In this document: positions 45,254 to 55,173 of the stretch, one piece after another
Layout: each line of letters begins with the position of its first letter
Position numbering within the stretch: the first letter of the stretch is position 1
DNA from: Obelidium mucronatum
Taxonomy: Eukaryota; Chytridiomycota; Chytridiomycetes; Chytridiales; Chytriomycetaceae
DNA length: 64,000 nucleotides
Assembly: GCA_025765595.1 (NCBI GenBank)
Contig: JAIVFH010000004.1
Location: 310,001 to 374,000 of the forward strand
Direction: 5' to 3'
Made by a program: the position numbers and the translations under genes
Notes under the pieces: generated by a model
Databases searched by the model: none
Seen by the model: only the letters and a program-made list of their open reading frames with translations
Told to the model about the DNA's origin: nothing

Positions 45254-48238
45254 CTAATTCGTCGACAATGACGAGGGCGGCGAAAATTCCCGGATTTCTG
45301 CGTGAAGATCATGCTGACGCTGTTTCTGCTGCATCATTCGTACGGGACCTGTCCCACCACCAGCAGCAAAAGCAGCAGCTTCCGTTGGAACAAACTCTGG
45401 CCCCACAACCACAACTCGACCGCCACCCACATATGAGCCAGCTTCAACAGTCCTGTATTCTCCAATCGGACTTGATTGAGATCGATTGGGGTTGTTGCGA
45501 TTCGATCCAACTTCAAGGTGGCTCGGCCGAGGGAATGGAATATGCTCATATTTATACTGTTCATTCGAAGGAGGGTGCTGCTGCTTGACTTGCTGCGGTC
45601 GCTGCTGTAGCTGTATTCGGTGTTGTCGCGTGTTACTGTGGGACCATTCTCCACTTTGGGGAGCCTCTACGGCATATACAGCAGCGGTGGTAATCGCTGC
45701 GGGGTATATTCTGGCTGGTTTGTTTTGGTGATATGCATGCATGCGGTGCTGGTCCAGTTGTTCTTGTTGCTGGAGTTGAAAGTTCCGTTGTCGTTGAAGT
45801 AATTCGTGTTGGTTCCTATACTCTGGTTGATTCCGATAATTAGAGTGGTTTTGAAGCATCTGATGACGCTGTTGCTGTTTCTGCTGGTGCTGATACTGTT
45901 GTTGTTGTTGCTGCTGCTGTTTTTGGAGTTGACTACGAGACCGTGGGATCATAACAACGCGAGGCTCATAGAATATATCTTCTTCCTCGGGGATGCATTC
46001 TTGTGAGGGTGGTGGCGGCTGTGGTGGCTGCGGCGGTGGTGGTGCTGGATTACTTGGCGAAGCCGTTTCTCGATTTGAATGTATTGCGGGCGGTATCCTT
46101 GATTCTACCCGTTCATTGGACAGTGACGCTGCGACGCGTTGCTGTTCCAGTTTTTGTAGCTGTAGTTGATATTGTCTTTGCTGAAGGTGTTGTAGGCGTG
46201 CTTGGGGGCAAGGTTGCGGTATGGGCTCATTGGGCAGGAAATGGGCGACGGGTTGTAGCTGCTGTTGCTGAAGTTGCTGATGTCTTTGCTGAAGCTGATG
46301 TTGCTGTATTAGCTGCTGCTGCTGATTCAGTTGTTGCTGCTGCTGCTGATGGCGTCGTTGATACTGCGATTGCATTTGAAGTTGACGCTGATGAAGTTGC
46401 AAAGCTTTAACTTGTTCAATCTGAGACAGAGAATAGTTCCCCCATCGGTGGGATTGATGTTGTTGATGCTGTTGAAGCGTCGGATTTTGTTGCTGTGTTG
46501 ATACTCCCAGGTGTGGTTGTATGAAGTGAGGCGTCCTGTTGGGAATCAGCGCTTCACAAGCCGGAGCAATCATTTCACACTCGTCATTTTGACCTGCAGA
46601 TGAGGGTTTTTGTACTGATTCGCATAGAGCGGTGGAGAGTGCAGGTCTGGCTTCCTCTGGGAGTGACGGTTCTGTAGTTGGGTGTAGACGACGGGGTGTG
46701 GGATGAATGGCGGGATTTACTGGCGATACCATGTGTTGTTGCCTTGATATTTGCGCTTGTGGGTGTTGCTGTTGTTGCTGAGGGGGTATTTGTTGTTGGT
46801 GTTGTTGCTGATGCGGTAGTTGTTGTTGGTGTTGATGATGAGGTAGTTCTTGTTGTTGTTGCGGTTGTTGTTGTTGTAGTTGCTGTTGCGACTGCATTGG
46901 AATATGGCGTGCTGGTTGTCCGGCAATTCTGGGCGGCTGATGATTCCGATGGGTATAATGCACGTCTGAAGGGCGAGCCGTAGTTGCAGATGAGGTATAA
47001 GGATGGAACCTTTGGGTTCCTGGACCTGGAACCAATCGTTGTGCGTATTGTACTCCTCTTGTGGTTGAGATTTCAGTTTGATCACTGACCGATGAGTCGG
47101 GAATAGCAGAGGAATGGTGCCGAACAGGGGCGTGCAGCAACTGCGGCTGGTGGATATCCACAGCAACTAAACGCTGCTGACTCAAAGTATATGGAATCGG
47201 AGTCGGTGGTCGTTGCTCTCGGCTCTTTGACGATGATACCGAGTTCACGAAATTCACAGCATTCCTCTGCTGATCTTTCTCAAACACCACCATCGACGCA
47301 TTACTCCCAAATCGCTGTTGATAAGCCAATCTCACCAACATTTGCCTTCTTTGGTGTTGCTGGGCGGCTCGAACCTGTTCCAAAGTTGCAACAGCACCTG
47401 CACTTCCTTCCTCGTATTGACAACGCGTCGCTGATAACATACAGCACATGCATATAGGTTTTACGCGGTTACAAAGTTTCTGGGTGCGTGCGCAGCTTAT
47501 ACAAGCATGGGGGCTTGATTCCGGTGGTGTATTCACGAGTGTGTCAACAGACATGACTGCAGCACCGTTCGAAATCATTCGCAGCTGTGAAGTTGGTGGC
47601 GGAGGTAGTGGAAATTGGCGTTTTCTGGAAGCTTTTGGTTTAATCGGGGCAGGTTTGTAAGAGCAAGGTTGTGCCCTCTTGGCACATCTTGAACATGAAG
47701 GACGCGTCAAATCACCTATTCATTATATATTTTTTCCGTTAGTTTCATGGAAAGTCAAATGAAAACTTTTTTGAGTATTAAAAAATGTTTGGTAGTGTGG
47801 TACATTTTCAGTGAAAACAAAATGTGTTGGAATGCCAAAGATCCCGATTTGCAGAGAGGCGACTTTGAATATAGAGAAATAACAAAAGTCTTGTTTTTCA
47901 GATAACTTACATTTTTTGCGAAGGTGGCGGCACGACTCGCATGGCTGGGGTCGGCCAGATCCACCATAAACAATTGGTTCAAAATATGGAGGGTATGACA
48001 TGGGCGGAGTTTGCACACTTTGTATCGGCTGTTGGAGCTGTATATGTGGCTCGTTTTGATGGCATTGTGGCGGTCGTTGTTGCACCTCGTGCGGAGGCGC
48101 CGTCAATATCTGATTTGTGTCGGCGACTCGCGTTTGAGACTCTGTAGAAGTTATAACGGCCATATTTGCCGCTGGACTGCTGTCTTCTATTATCAAAACG
48201 CGCGACTTGTCATCACAAGAGGGTGGCTCTGTGGACAT
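45254..48238 (-). CDS. Large glutamine-rich double Zn2Cys6 transcription factor
   Basis: Two exons (48238-47911, 47715-45254) give 929 residues. Cluster 1 is GRPQPCESCRHLRKK, the third cysteine split T|GT by the intron, then DLTRPSCSRCAKRAQPC. Cluster 2, about 60 residues on, is CISCARTQKLCNRVKPICMCCMLSATRC. VMSVDTLV lies between them. The following 650 residues are dominated by glutamine runs with His, Pro and Ala, typical of activation or condensate-forming domains. There is no middle homology region. The paired intron site and the GSAGAVATLEQV stretch tie it to the gene at 44961-43631. Confidence 0.8.
45880..46920 (-). repeat. Glutamine-codon-rich low-complexity coding region
   Basis: Many imperfect CAG/CAA runs (seen as CTG/TTG on the plus strand) within the large zinc-cluster gene; boundaries approximate. 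Confidence 0.7.
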
Positions 48239-48439
48239 TCGCGATAAGTGTTTTTGTTAGTAGTAGTAGTGACAATTCCAATCGGCAGAGATTGTCAAAT
48301 TTCTTGGACGCACTCGTCTTTCGTCCCGCTTGATCTTGAAACTTCGTGGTACAAAAAAATATGTGATAAGTTAAAGCTCTTTTAATGTAGCTATATATAA
48401 CTTTGCATTTGGTTATCGTGGGGTTAAATTAGAATAAGT

Positions 48440-49613
48440 CTAGGAAAATGGCCTGGAACCTGAAGTTTGATATCTTTCTTGCTCATCCGGCAGTCGCGAC
48501 TGTGTCGGTAGACATTGATGCACTTGAGTTTGATGCATATAAGAGGGATGGTAACTTGGATAGAGACGTGTTTCGGCAAAATGCCCATGATTATAAAAGG
48601 GTGGAAAAGAATGTGAACCATATACAGGGAAATGAGGGGATGGCGAGTTTCCTGACAAGTACGAGGAATGATAATGAGAATACAAGGTTTCATGTGAATG
48701 TGGTGTATAGATGGGTCGCTGGTGGTCGCGAAATTCTTTCAGCCGAGTAATAGAATTTGTACATGCAATAGAAGCAGGGCTATCTTGCGGAGTAATTGAA
48801 ATTGGCTCGTTCAAACCAGTGCAAGTGGTTTGCGGATGTAGGTTCGCTTCAATTTCGGGATTGAGCAAATTTTTGACACTGATTCGATTGGAATCTCTTG
48901 CATTCCTCATCTTCTCATGCAGATTCTGTTGCACTTGCTGTGCCATTTGAGTTTGTTGTTGCAGAGCTTTCTGATGCCGTTTTGCTCCAGTATACTCGCA
49001 AGGAATTTTCTTGTGATCACAGCGTGAGCAACGAGGTCGTTGAAGGCTACACTTTTTCCGGGAGTTCCTGCACGCTATAAAAAAATTATTTATCATCAGA
49101 CGACGACAATGAAACCATTGGGAAAATTTGTTCACCTGTACATGGCTGCATACAAGAAAACGAAAACAAGAAGGAAGGAAATGATGTTGTTTAGCTTTAA
49201 TTAATTGTGTCTTCAATGTTTACCAACGGTCGAGTTAGAATTGTTCCAGTCAATGGGTTTCGAGCAATTGGAACTGTGGAATCAGGTTTGATCTCAAGAT
49301 GCGGATATGGTAATACCCTAAAATTCCGCGGAGCTATTGGCAGTTGCTGATTTGTTGGAACTGTTGCCGATTGAACTTCAATTCGAGGCTGGGGCTTGAC
49401 ATTTGGAAACTCGGATTGTAATGATAAATTGCTGGCTAGAGAGTCGGATGAGCTGGATGACGGAGGCCGAGTAAGTTGAAGCGCAAGCGGAGTTGATACT
49501 GCGGTGGGTTTCTCAGCTAAGGCGATAGTAAACGGCAGTTGTGTTCTACTATCATTTTGACGCTGGCGGCTATGAGACACCCCATGTGGGATCATCGGTC
49601 TTAAGTCTGCCAT
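48440..49613 (-). CDS. Single Zn2Cys6 transcription factor with a 10-nt microexon
   Basis: Exons 49613-49224, 49145-49136 and 49074-48440 give 344 residues. The tiny middle exon CCATGTACAG is flanked by TGCAG and GTGAAC; it is the only way to supply the first zinc cysteine and keep phase (0 then 1). The cluster then reads CTAC (joined across the intron), RNSRKKC, SLQRPRCSRCDHKKIPC. A glutamine coiled coil follows, with ISVKNLLNPE, a form of the shared MSIxSLL motif. The N-terminal 130 residues are Ser/Pro-rich and the C-terminal part is His/Tyr/Pro-rich. Unlike its neighbours, it has one cluster only. Confidence 0.75.
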
Positions 49614-49800
49614 GGTAGTTTGTCTTTTGTAGTATAATAAGTCCAGCCAAAAGTTCTTCACTTTAGCTTTGGAGCTCCGGTTTGGGATCGATTTTTAGAC
49701 GCAAAAAATATCAGAGTGATCCTTTGTCTTCATAAAACAATACCAAATAATTCCATTTTACAAATTATACGGTGCGTTTTTTCTATCAAAGAATTCCATC

Positions 49801-50645
49801 TTAATCCAATAGAGAGTTTATGTTCAAGATGCCGACGTCAGGAGAATGACCGGGATCCGGTTTAACAGAATTTGACACTGCTTCTAGCATGAGTCGTGCT
49901 TTCCATTTCATTTGGTTTGATTTCTGTGGAGGGAGAACGTATTGACACTGGAGTCCTCGCTTGACGCAATTTGAACATTGTGGCCGTATTAAATCACATC
50001 TGGCAATTATAGAGAAAGTAAATAGTAAGTACAAGTGATAAATAATGGGCAGATGGTGTTCCCGAGAAAGAGTGTGGTGGCTTACTTTCGCTTTGTCTCT
50101 CGACAACAAGAACACGGAAGTGGGCGCTTCGTCAGGCCTGCAAACTCCTTCGTATCTTTGATCACGTCGGGCAAAGCAGACTTGGCACAGGTTGCTGCTA
50201 CTTCCGACTCTGGGAACAAGGCGCACTTGGGCGACCCCGCCTGTGGCGGAGTTGCGGCGGCAGCCAGCAGCGCGGGAATCACGGGGCTGCGCTGCGTCAG
50301 CGACGGCACCGGCGACGCGGCGCGGCATGCGGGGGCGGGGGCCGGCGGCAGCGTAATCAGCGGCGGGCTTGCGAGTGTGGCGGCGGCGGCGGCGCGCGGG
50401 AGGCTGCGGCGCGAGTACGGCGCGCGGCTTGCCTCGTAGACACACGCAAGCCCGAGGCTGTGGCAGCGGCCGCACGGCGCGCCCGTCGAGCACTTCTTGC
50501 GGTTCGCGCGGCACGGCGCACACGGCGTCGGCCGCCGGAGGACGCGCGCGGGCGGCGGCGGCGGCGGCGGGTGGCGCGGCGACGACAGGCCGAGGAGGAG
50601 CCCCGCGGCCGCGAGGTCGATGTCGCTTGCGGCAATTGAGTTCAT
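49801..50645 (-). CDS. Double Zn2Cys6 transcription factor
   Basis: Two exons (50645-50086, 49999-49801) give 252 residues. Cluster 1 is RRPTPCAPCRANRKKC then CSTGAPCGRCHSLGLAC (uninterrupted). Cluster 2 is LTKRPLPCSCCRETKRK, an intron just before the third cysteine, then CDLIRPQCSNCVKRGLQC. It is followed by the family segment YVLPPQKSNQMKWKARLMLE and the C-terminal NINSLLD, the shared motif at the very end. The first exon is highly GC-rich, with proline and alanine runs. Its start is 30 bases from a short divergent ORF. Confidence 0.8.
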
Positions 50646-50674
50646 TCTGTTTTGTTGTTTTGTTTTTGTTTGGA

Positions 50675-50800
50675 ATGGCCGAATCTTTTGCATCACAAAT
50701 CGGACCGCCGCTCCAGCGCTTTAACCCCGACTTTGTTTCACTTCTTCATCTTCTGTCGCCGGAACGAATCCTCACTGGGCGTGTTCCAGTCGAACTCTAG
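50675..50800 (+). CDS. Short ORF, doubtful
   Basis: A 41-residue ORF (MAESFASQIGPPLQRF...) starting 29 bases from the divergent transcription factor start codon. It has no homologue I recognise and no clear splice continuation. It may be a first exon, an untranslated leader ORF or noise. Confidence 0.2.
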   Translation: MAESFASQIGPPLQRFNPDFVSLLHLLSPERILTGRVPVEL

Positions 50801-50920
50801 CAAATAGTCTCCTGTTTCATCTTACATAATACAGAATTGAAGAACAAGTAATAAATGTAATCTTTATTAAATCTACATGCTTAAGGTCGATAGTTAAAAT
50901 AAACTGATAAAAATAAAAGA

Positions 50921-51127
50921 CTATTTGAACGTCGGAGAAGATGAAAGCATTTGAACTTCAAAGAGAAAGTTTTCAACATCTTCTTGCACAATCCGCAGCT
51001 GTTTGTCTTGCTGTGATCGTGAGGTAGAAGCAGCCTTTGCTTGTAGTTTCGTATAGTCCGTCATCATTGAAGCGACGGTTCGCTTGTGTCGTTGTTCTTG
51101 AAGCTTTTGTTTGAGGGCTGCGAGCAT
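50921..51127 (-). CDS. Small coiled-coil protein, unrecognised
   Basis: A 68-residue single-exon ORF, almost wholly helical and charged (MLAALKQKLQEQRHKR..., ending SSSPTFK). It has normal amino-acid composition and an A-rich downstream flank. No family is recognised; it could be a short coiled-coil subunit. It sits between two zinc-cluster genes on the same strand. Confidence 0.4.
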   Translation of the reverse strand: MLAALKQKLQEQRHKRTVASMMTDYTKLQAKAASTSRSQQDKQLRIVQEDVENFLFEVQMLSSSPTFK

Positions 51128-51417
51128 ATTAACTATTCTCGGTTTCTGTAGGATGTTCGACTTGGGATCAAGTTGCGATGATTGTGTCTATTTATGGAGT
51201 GGAGCGATCGATTTCAAACAGATTTCAAATGAATTCCACGTGTCGAGTGTTTTGATTTCAAAAAAAAAAGTGAGCAGGGTGGCGTTGACATCAATGAATT
51301 TGCAATCACAAAATTGTCATTGAAAACCTTCGATATCATTCGATCCCCTTCTTTTTATAAACAATAGCGCCTTTTTTTTTTATACAAAAGTTCGCGGTAT
51401 TTATTTTTTAATAGGTT

Positions 51418-52860
51418 TTAATCCAGCAACAGGGACTGAACGCTCATCACTTTCGTCACAGCAGCTTGCGGAGGTGGAGGAGATGGATGCGACTGTTCGG
51501 CGATTTCCACGCTCATAGATGGAGCAGGAAACTGAACTTCAAAGCGTTGAAGAGGCTGTGTCGCAATTGTGTGAGGTAGTTGAAAATTATCATGGTAATT
51601 CTGGCGATATGATTGAAATGGCTGCGAATGCTCCCCGCTACGATGGTAATGGCTCTGTTCTGCCATTTGTGGTCTCTCTTGGTAAGAAGAAGATTGGGGG
51701 TATTCCCTTTGTTGATGAGTAATTAAAATTTGAGGCTGAGCATTTTGAAAGACCGATGGTTGCAACTGTGGTGATGTCGAAGACTTGAAATTTAAGTTTG
51801 ATACTTCCAAATAAGAGTTTGGAGCTGAAGATTGATCATCCGTGAAGTGTCGGACTGCTGTTTCTCGGCTGGAGGAGCATCCCGCGCTTCTTTCGGCGGC
51901 GGCAGCCAGTTGATTTTCCAACACCAGCCGCGCTCTCCATTTGGCCAATGCGGCTTTTTGTGGCGGAAGAATATATTCACAGGTGAGATTTCGTGAGCTG
52001 CAGTTGTTACAAATTGGCCTGGCTCGGTCACACCTATTTATAATTCAGACCAATAAAGAGTCTATGTATAAGTCTCCTTTGTTTTGCTACGAGATTGGTT
52101 TGTAAAACGAGAGGTGTAATTCAAACGTACTTCTTCTTTTGCTGGCGACAACAATCACAAGGCACTGAAGGGAAACACCAACGAGTTAGATCTAATACAA
52201 TACAATAAATCAATACATCTTACATGGTCGTCGAGTAAGCGCGGCAATCTCAGCTTGATATTTTTGTGCCAGAACGCCAATATCCGACAGCGGTCCTTGT
52301 GAGTCAGATGATGACGAACCTGACACTGCAGAAAGAGGTGTCTCGCCAAACCCAGAACTACTAGCCCTGTCATCCAAAGTGGACGATGTGACAGAGTAAT
52401 CCGATATTTGTGGTGATTGGAGATCTGACAACTCCCCCGCCGGATGGCCATAGGAGCGACTACCACCACCATCCCCGCCACCGCCAGCGCCCGAGTGGGA
52501 GGCAGCAGCCGGCGGCGGCATACGGCGGACGTACCGCTTCGATGTGACAGCGTATGTGCACTCGGTTCCGGTTTCTAGGCATCGCTGGCAGGATGGCTTT
52601 TCCGTTCCGCACCGCTTCCGCTGGAGCCGGCAGGACGAGCACGGCAAAGGTCTCGGTGTTCGCTCTTTTCGTACTGAGTTCTCTTGGGCTGCTGTCGCTG
52701 TGGCGGTGGTGGTGGTGGCGGCTCCAATTGGTAATGTTTCGGCACTGCTAAGTTCACCATGCTGAGGTTGTAATTGGATGGAGCTGCTAAACGTGAGGAT
52801 GGCGGCAGCGGCGTCATCCACATCCATGTCTTCTGGAGCAGGAGACGGCGAGATGGTCAT
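51418..52860 (-). CDS. Double Zn2Cys6 transcription factor
   Basis: Exons 52860-52224, 52164-52131 (34 nt) and 52033-51418 give 428 residues. Cluster 1 is RTPRPLPCSSCRLQRKRC then CGTEKPSCQRCLETGTEC. After a Ser/Gly-rich linker comes QKYQAEIAALTRRP, then cluster 2: PLPCDCCRQQKK on the 34-nt exon and KCDRARPICNNCSSRNLTC on the last. The segment YILPPQKAALAKWRARLVLE follows, then a Gln/Ser/Pro-rich tail ending KVMSVQSLLLD. It is the best example of the family layout: cluster, linker with EIAALT, cluster, LPPQK-KW helix, terminal motif. Confidence 0.83.
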
Positions 52861-53344
52861 GGTAGTTGGAGGGTGCTATCGGTGAAGTTACGAATTGGAT
52901 GCCGGATTGTTGGAGGGAGGGCTTTCACAAATTCACGCTGACTGACTTGACAAAAATACAAAAAAATTTCTTGTTTGCCGTTGTTGTAAACCCGCCCGCC
53001 AACGCCGAAATGAAAAGATTATCCAATGCAAGGACACGTCGATTGCCTTAAGATGGGTGCTTGTTGTAGGAAGTTGTGGTGATGCCTATCCGGCAGAAGA
53101 GTGTCTCTCGCTCGTTTGGCTTCGCTATGTAATTACCCCTGGCTCTAATCACAAACAAAATAAGACATTTGACTGCTTCTAAACCTTTTTTTTCAGAATT
53201 AAGTTTGTTAAAGACGAGGCAAAATGATAACCGCCAGTACTTGGCGTCAGTTGCCACAGAAGCAGTGATTCCATAATACTGAAGTGAATAAAAGTTTACG
53301 ATAATTTATTGATACTAGTCTGTTCTGACGGGAAGTGGATATCT
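52861..53344. other. Intergenic region, nothing recognised
   Basis: About 480 bases between two co-oriented zinc-cluster genes. It holds the promoter of one and the 3' flank of the other; no ORF, repeat or RNA is convincing. Confidence 0.4.
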
Positions 53345-54597
53345 TTATAACAAGAAATCGATACTCATACGGTTTACGGTTGGAGGAGTATCATTCGACA
53401 ATGATGACGAAACAGGAGACGATAAGGATGAAGCGCCTTGGGTATTGGCCGCTGTTGAAGGACGAACAGCAAATGGAACTAATGAAAATTCAGGACTTGA
53501 AAAATTGCCCAAGCCCGCCGGCGTGCTGACTGACGAACCAGCACCAGCAGCTGCAGCGGCGTTCTCGAGGACCAGCCTAGCTCGCCACTAAAATAGAAGT
53601 GCGTCCTCTTGAGTATTACTGTGGTATACGCGAGAAATAAAAAAAAATGGAGGATATACTCACTTTCGCTTGTGTTGCCTTTTTTGGTGGAAGAATGTAT
53701 TCACAATTGAGACCCCTTTGGATACACGAAGTGCAAGAGGGTCTGAGACGATCACATCTACATGTGTTGAATTTTTTTTTTGGTGGTTGGTGTCGAGACT
53801 CATTTTCTCAAAATTTTTGAGCTCACCTTTTCTTTTGACTTCTACATGCGTCACATGGTAGAGGCCTTTTTGTTAAAGCTGCGATTTCATTTTGGTATCG
53901 TTGGGCTAGTGCTGCGAGGTCTACGTCCGACACTTCAGCTGCTGGCGGTAAAGCTCCAGAATAATCGGGTATTTTAGGCGAGCCATTCGAATGCATTGAT
54001 GCGGAAGAAGACTTTGGGTGGTCAAAGGGTTGTTGATTGGGATGAGGGTTGGGATGAGGGTGGTGCTGATAGCCATGTGGGGCAACCTGTTGAATTGATG
54101 TGGCTAACATTGAAAATTGGATTTTGCGCCTCAGAACACGAGTCGCTATACTCTGGAGACTCAGATTGAGAGAGGCTGTGACGCAGGTAGTCATCTGCAT
54201 GCTCAGTCTTGATGATTGGCATATGACTAATCCCTAGCTGCCGCTGCTGCTGCTGCTCAACGATATGGGGCAGGCGTCGAGCGTATCGCCGATTCGTGAC
54301 AACGTAGCTACAGCTCAGGCCGGACTCAAGACACCTCCGGCAGTGCGGTTTGCTGAGGTCGCATTTCTTCCTTGCGCTTTTGCAGGCTGTACATGGGACC
54401 GGCCGGGGACGCCTGTCCATCATATACTCGACTTCCCCGATTTGCGGCATTGGATGCATGCTTTGCGTGTAGTTGTTGTGGTCGGTTATGTGATCCGAAG
54501 AGGGTGTGCTGTTACTTCCTCCGGAGTGTCGCTGATCTCCGGCAGCATCGGGATTCGCAAGTGGTGGTGCCGAGCTCAGCGCTGACGTACTTCCCAT
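53345..54597 (-). CDS. Double Zn2Cys6 transcription factor with one apparent frameshift
   Basis: Exons 54597-53827, 53757-53664 and 53587-53345, about 368 residues after allowing one surplus base. Cluster 1 is RPRPVPCTACKSARKKC then CDLSKPHCRRCLESGLSC. The frame then slips by one near 54060-54130 (around a CCCC run). It continues HPHPNPHPNQ..., QRYQNEIAALTKRPLPCDACRSQKK, an intron before the third cysteine, and RCDRLRPSCTSCIQRGLNC. YILPPKKATQAK|WRARLVLE crosses the next intron, and the protein ends NRMSIDFLL. The layout matches the gene at 52860-51418. The start is uncertain because the frame is open upstream of the ATG at 54597. Confidence 0.72.
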
Positions 54598-54690
54598 GTG
54601 GACAAGGTGAGCGGCTTGCGTTGATATCGGCCATGACTGTTTTTGAATAGGAGATTTTAACCCGGCGCTTTCAAGGCCGAAAATTGTCAC

Positions 54691-55173
54691 TTGTCAAATT
54701 GTGCGGGCTAAAACGGTCGGTCGTTCCCGACGAAGCCCTTTACTGCACTTAACTGTTCCTGGAGTCCTGCTCAAGCGAGAGTACTGGCTGGCTTGTTCCG
54801 GGGATACCCTGTGTCGGCATGATCTTGTTGGTCAGCAATGTCTAGCCTAATTGACATTGGATGGTCGCTTGCCAGAAGCGAATAGAAGCCGGAGAACACT
54901 ATGACTGAGGAGATGGAGTATTGTAACAGCAGACAGGAGGACAACTATCACACTCTCGTTTTGAAGTGTCAAGCCAAGCACCTCTTACACAAACAAAAGT
55001 TCAGTGCATATCACAAGTTTGTGTGGCATCGATTCTTTGATGTGATTGTTCTGTGTGCATCAATAAAAAAAGGCGAAAGATGGTATATTAGTGCTTGGCA
55101 TGCTTGGCCAAAGTCAAGGAATAAAAAACACACGACGCAAAGCAGCTAGAAACACGAACAAAACAAACAAACA
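54691..55173. other. Divergent intergenic region
   Basis: About 480 bases between the last zinc-cluster gene (minus) and the chitin synthase (plus). No gene is recognised; it presumably carries both promoters. Confidence 0.4.

Noticed and set aside
50357..50800. Arg-rich and Gly-rich ORFs opposite the double-cluster gene at 50645-49801
   Set aside because: Created by the GC island; the coding strand is fixed by two zinc clusters and the splice phase.
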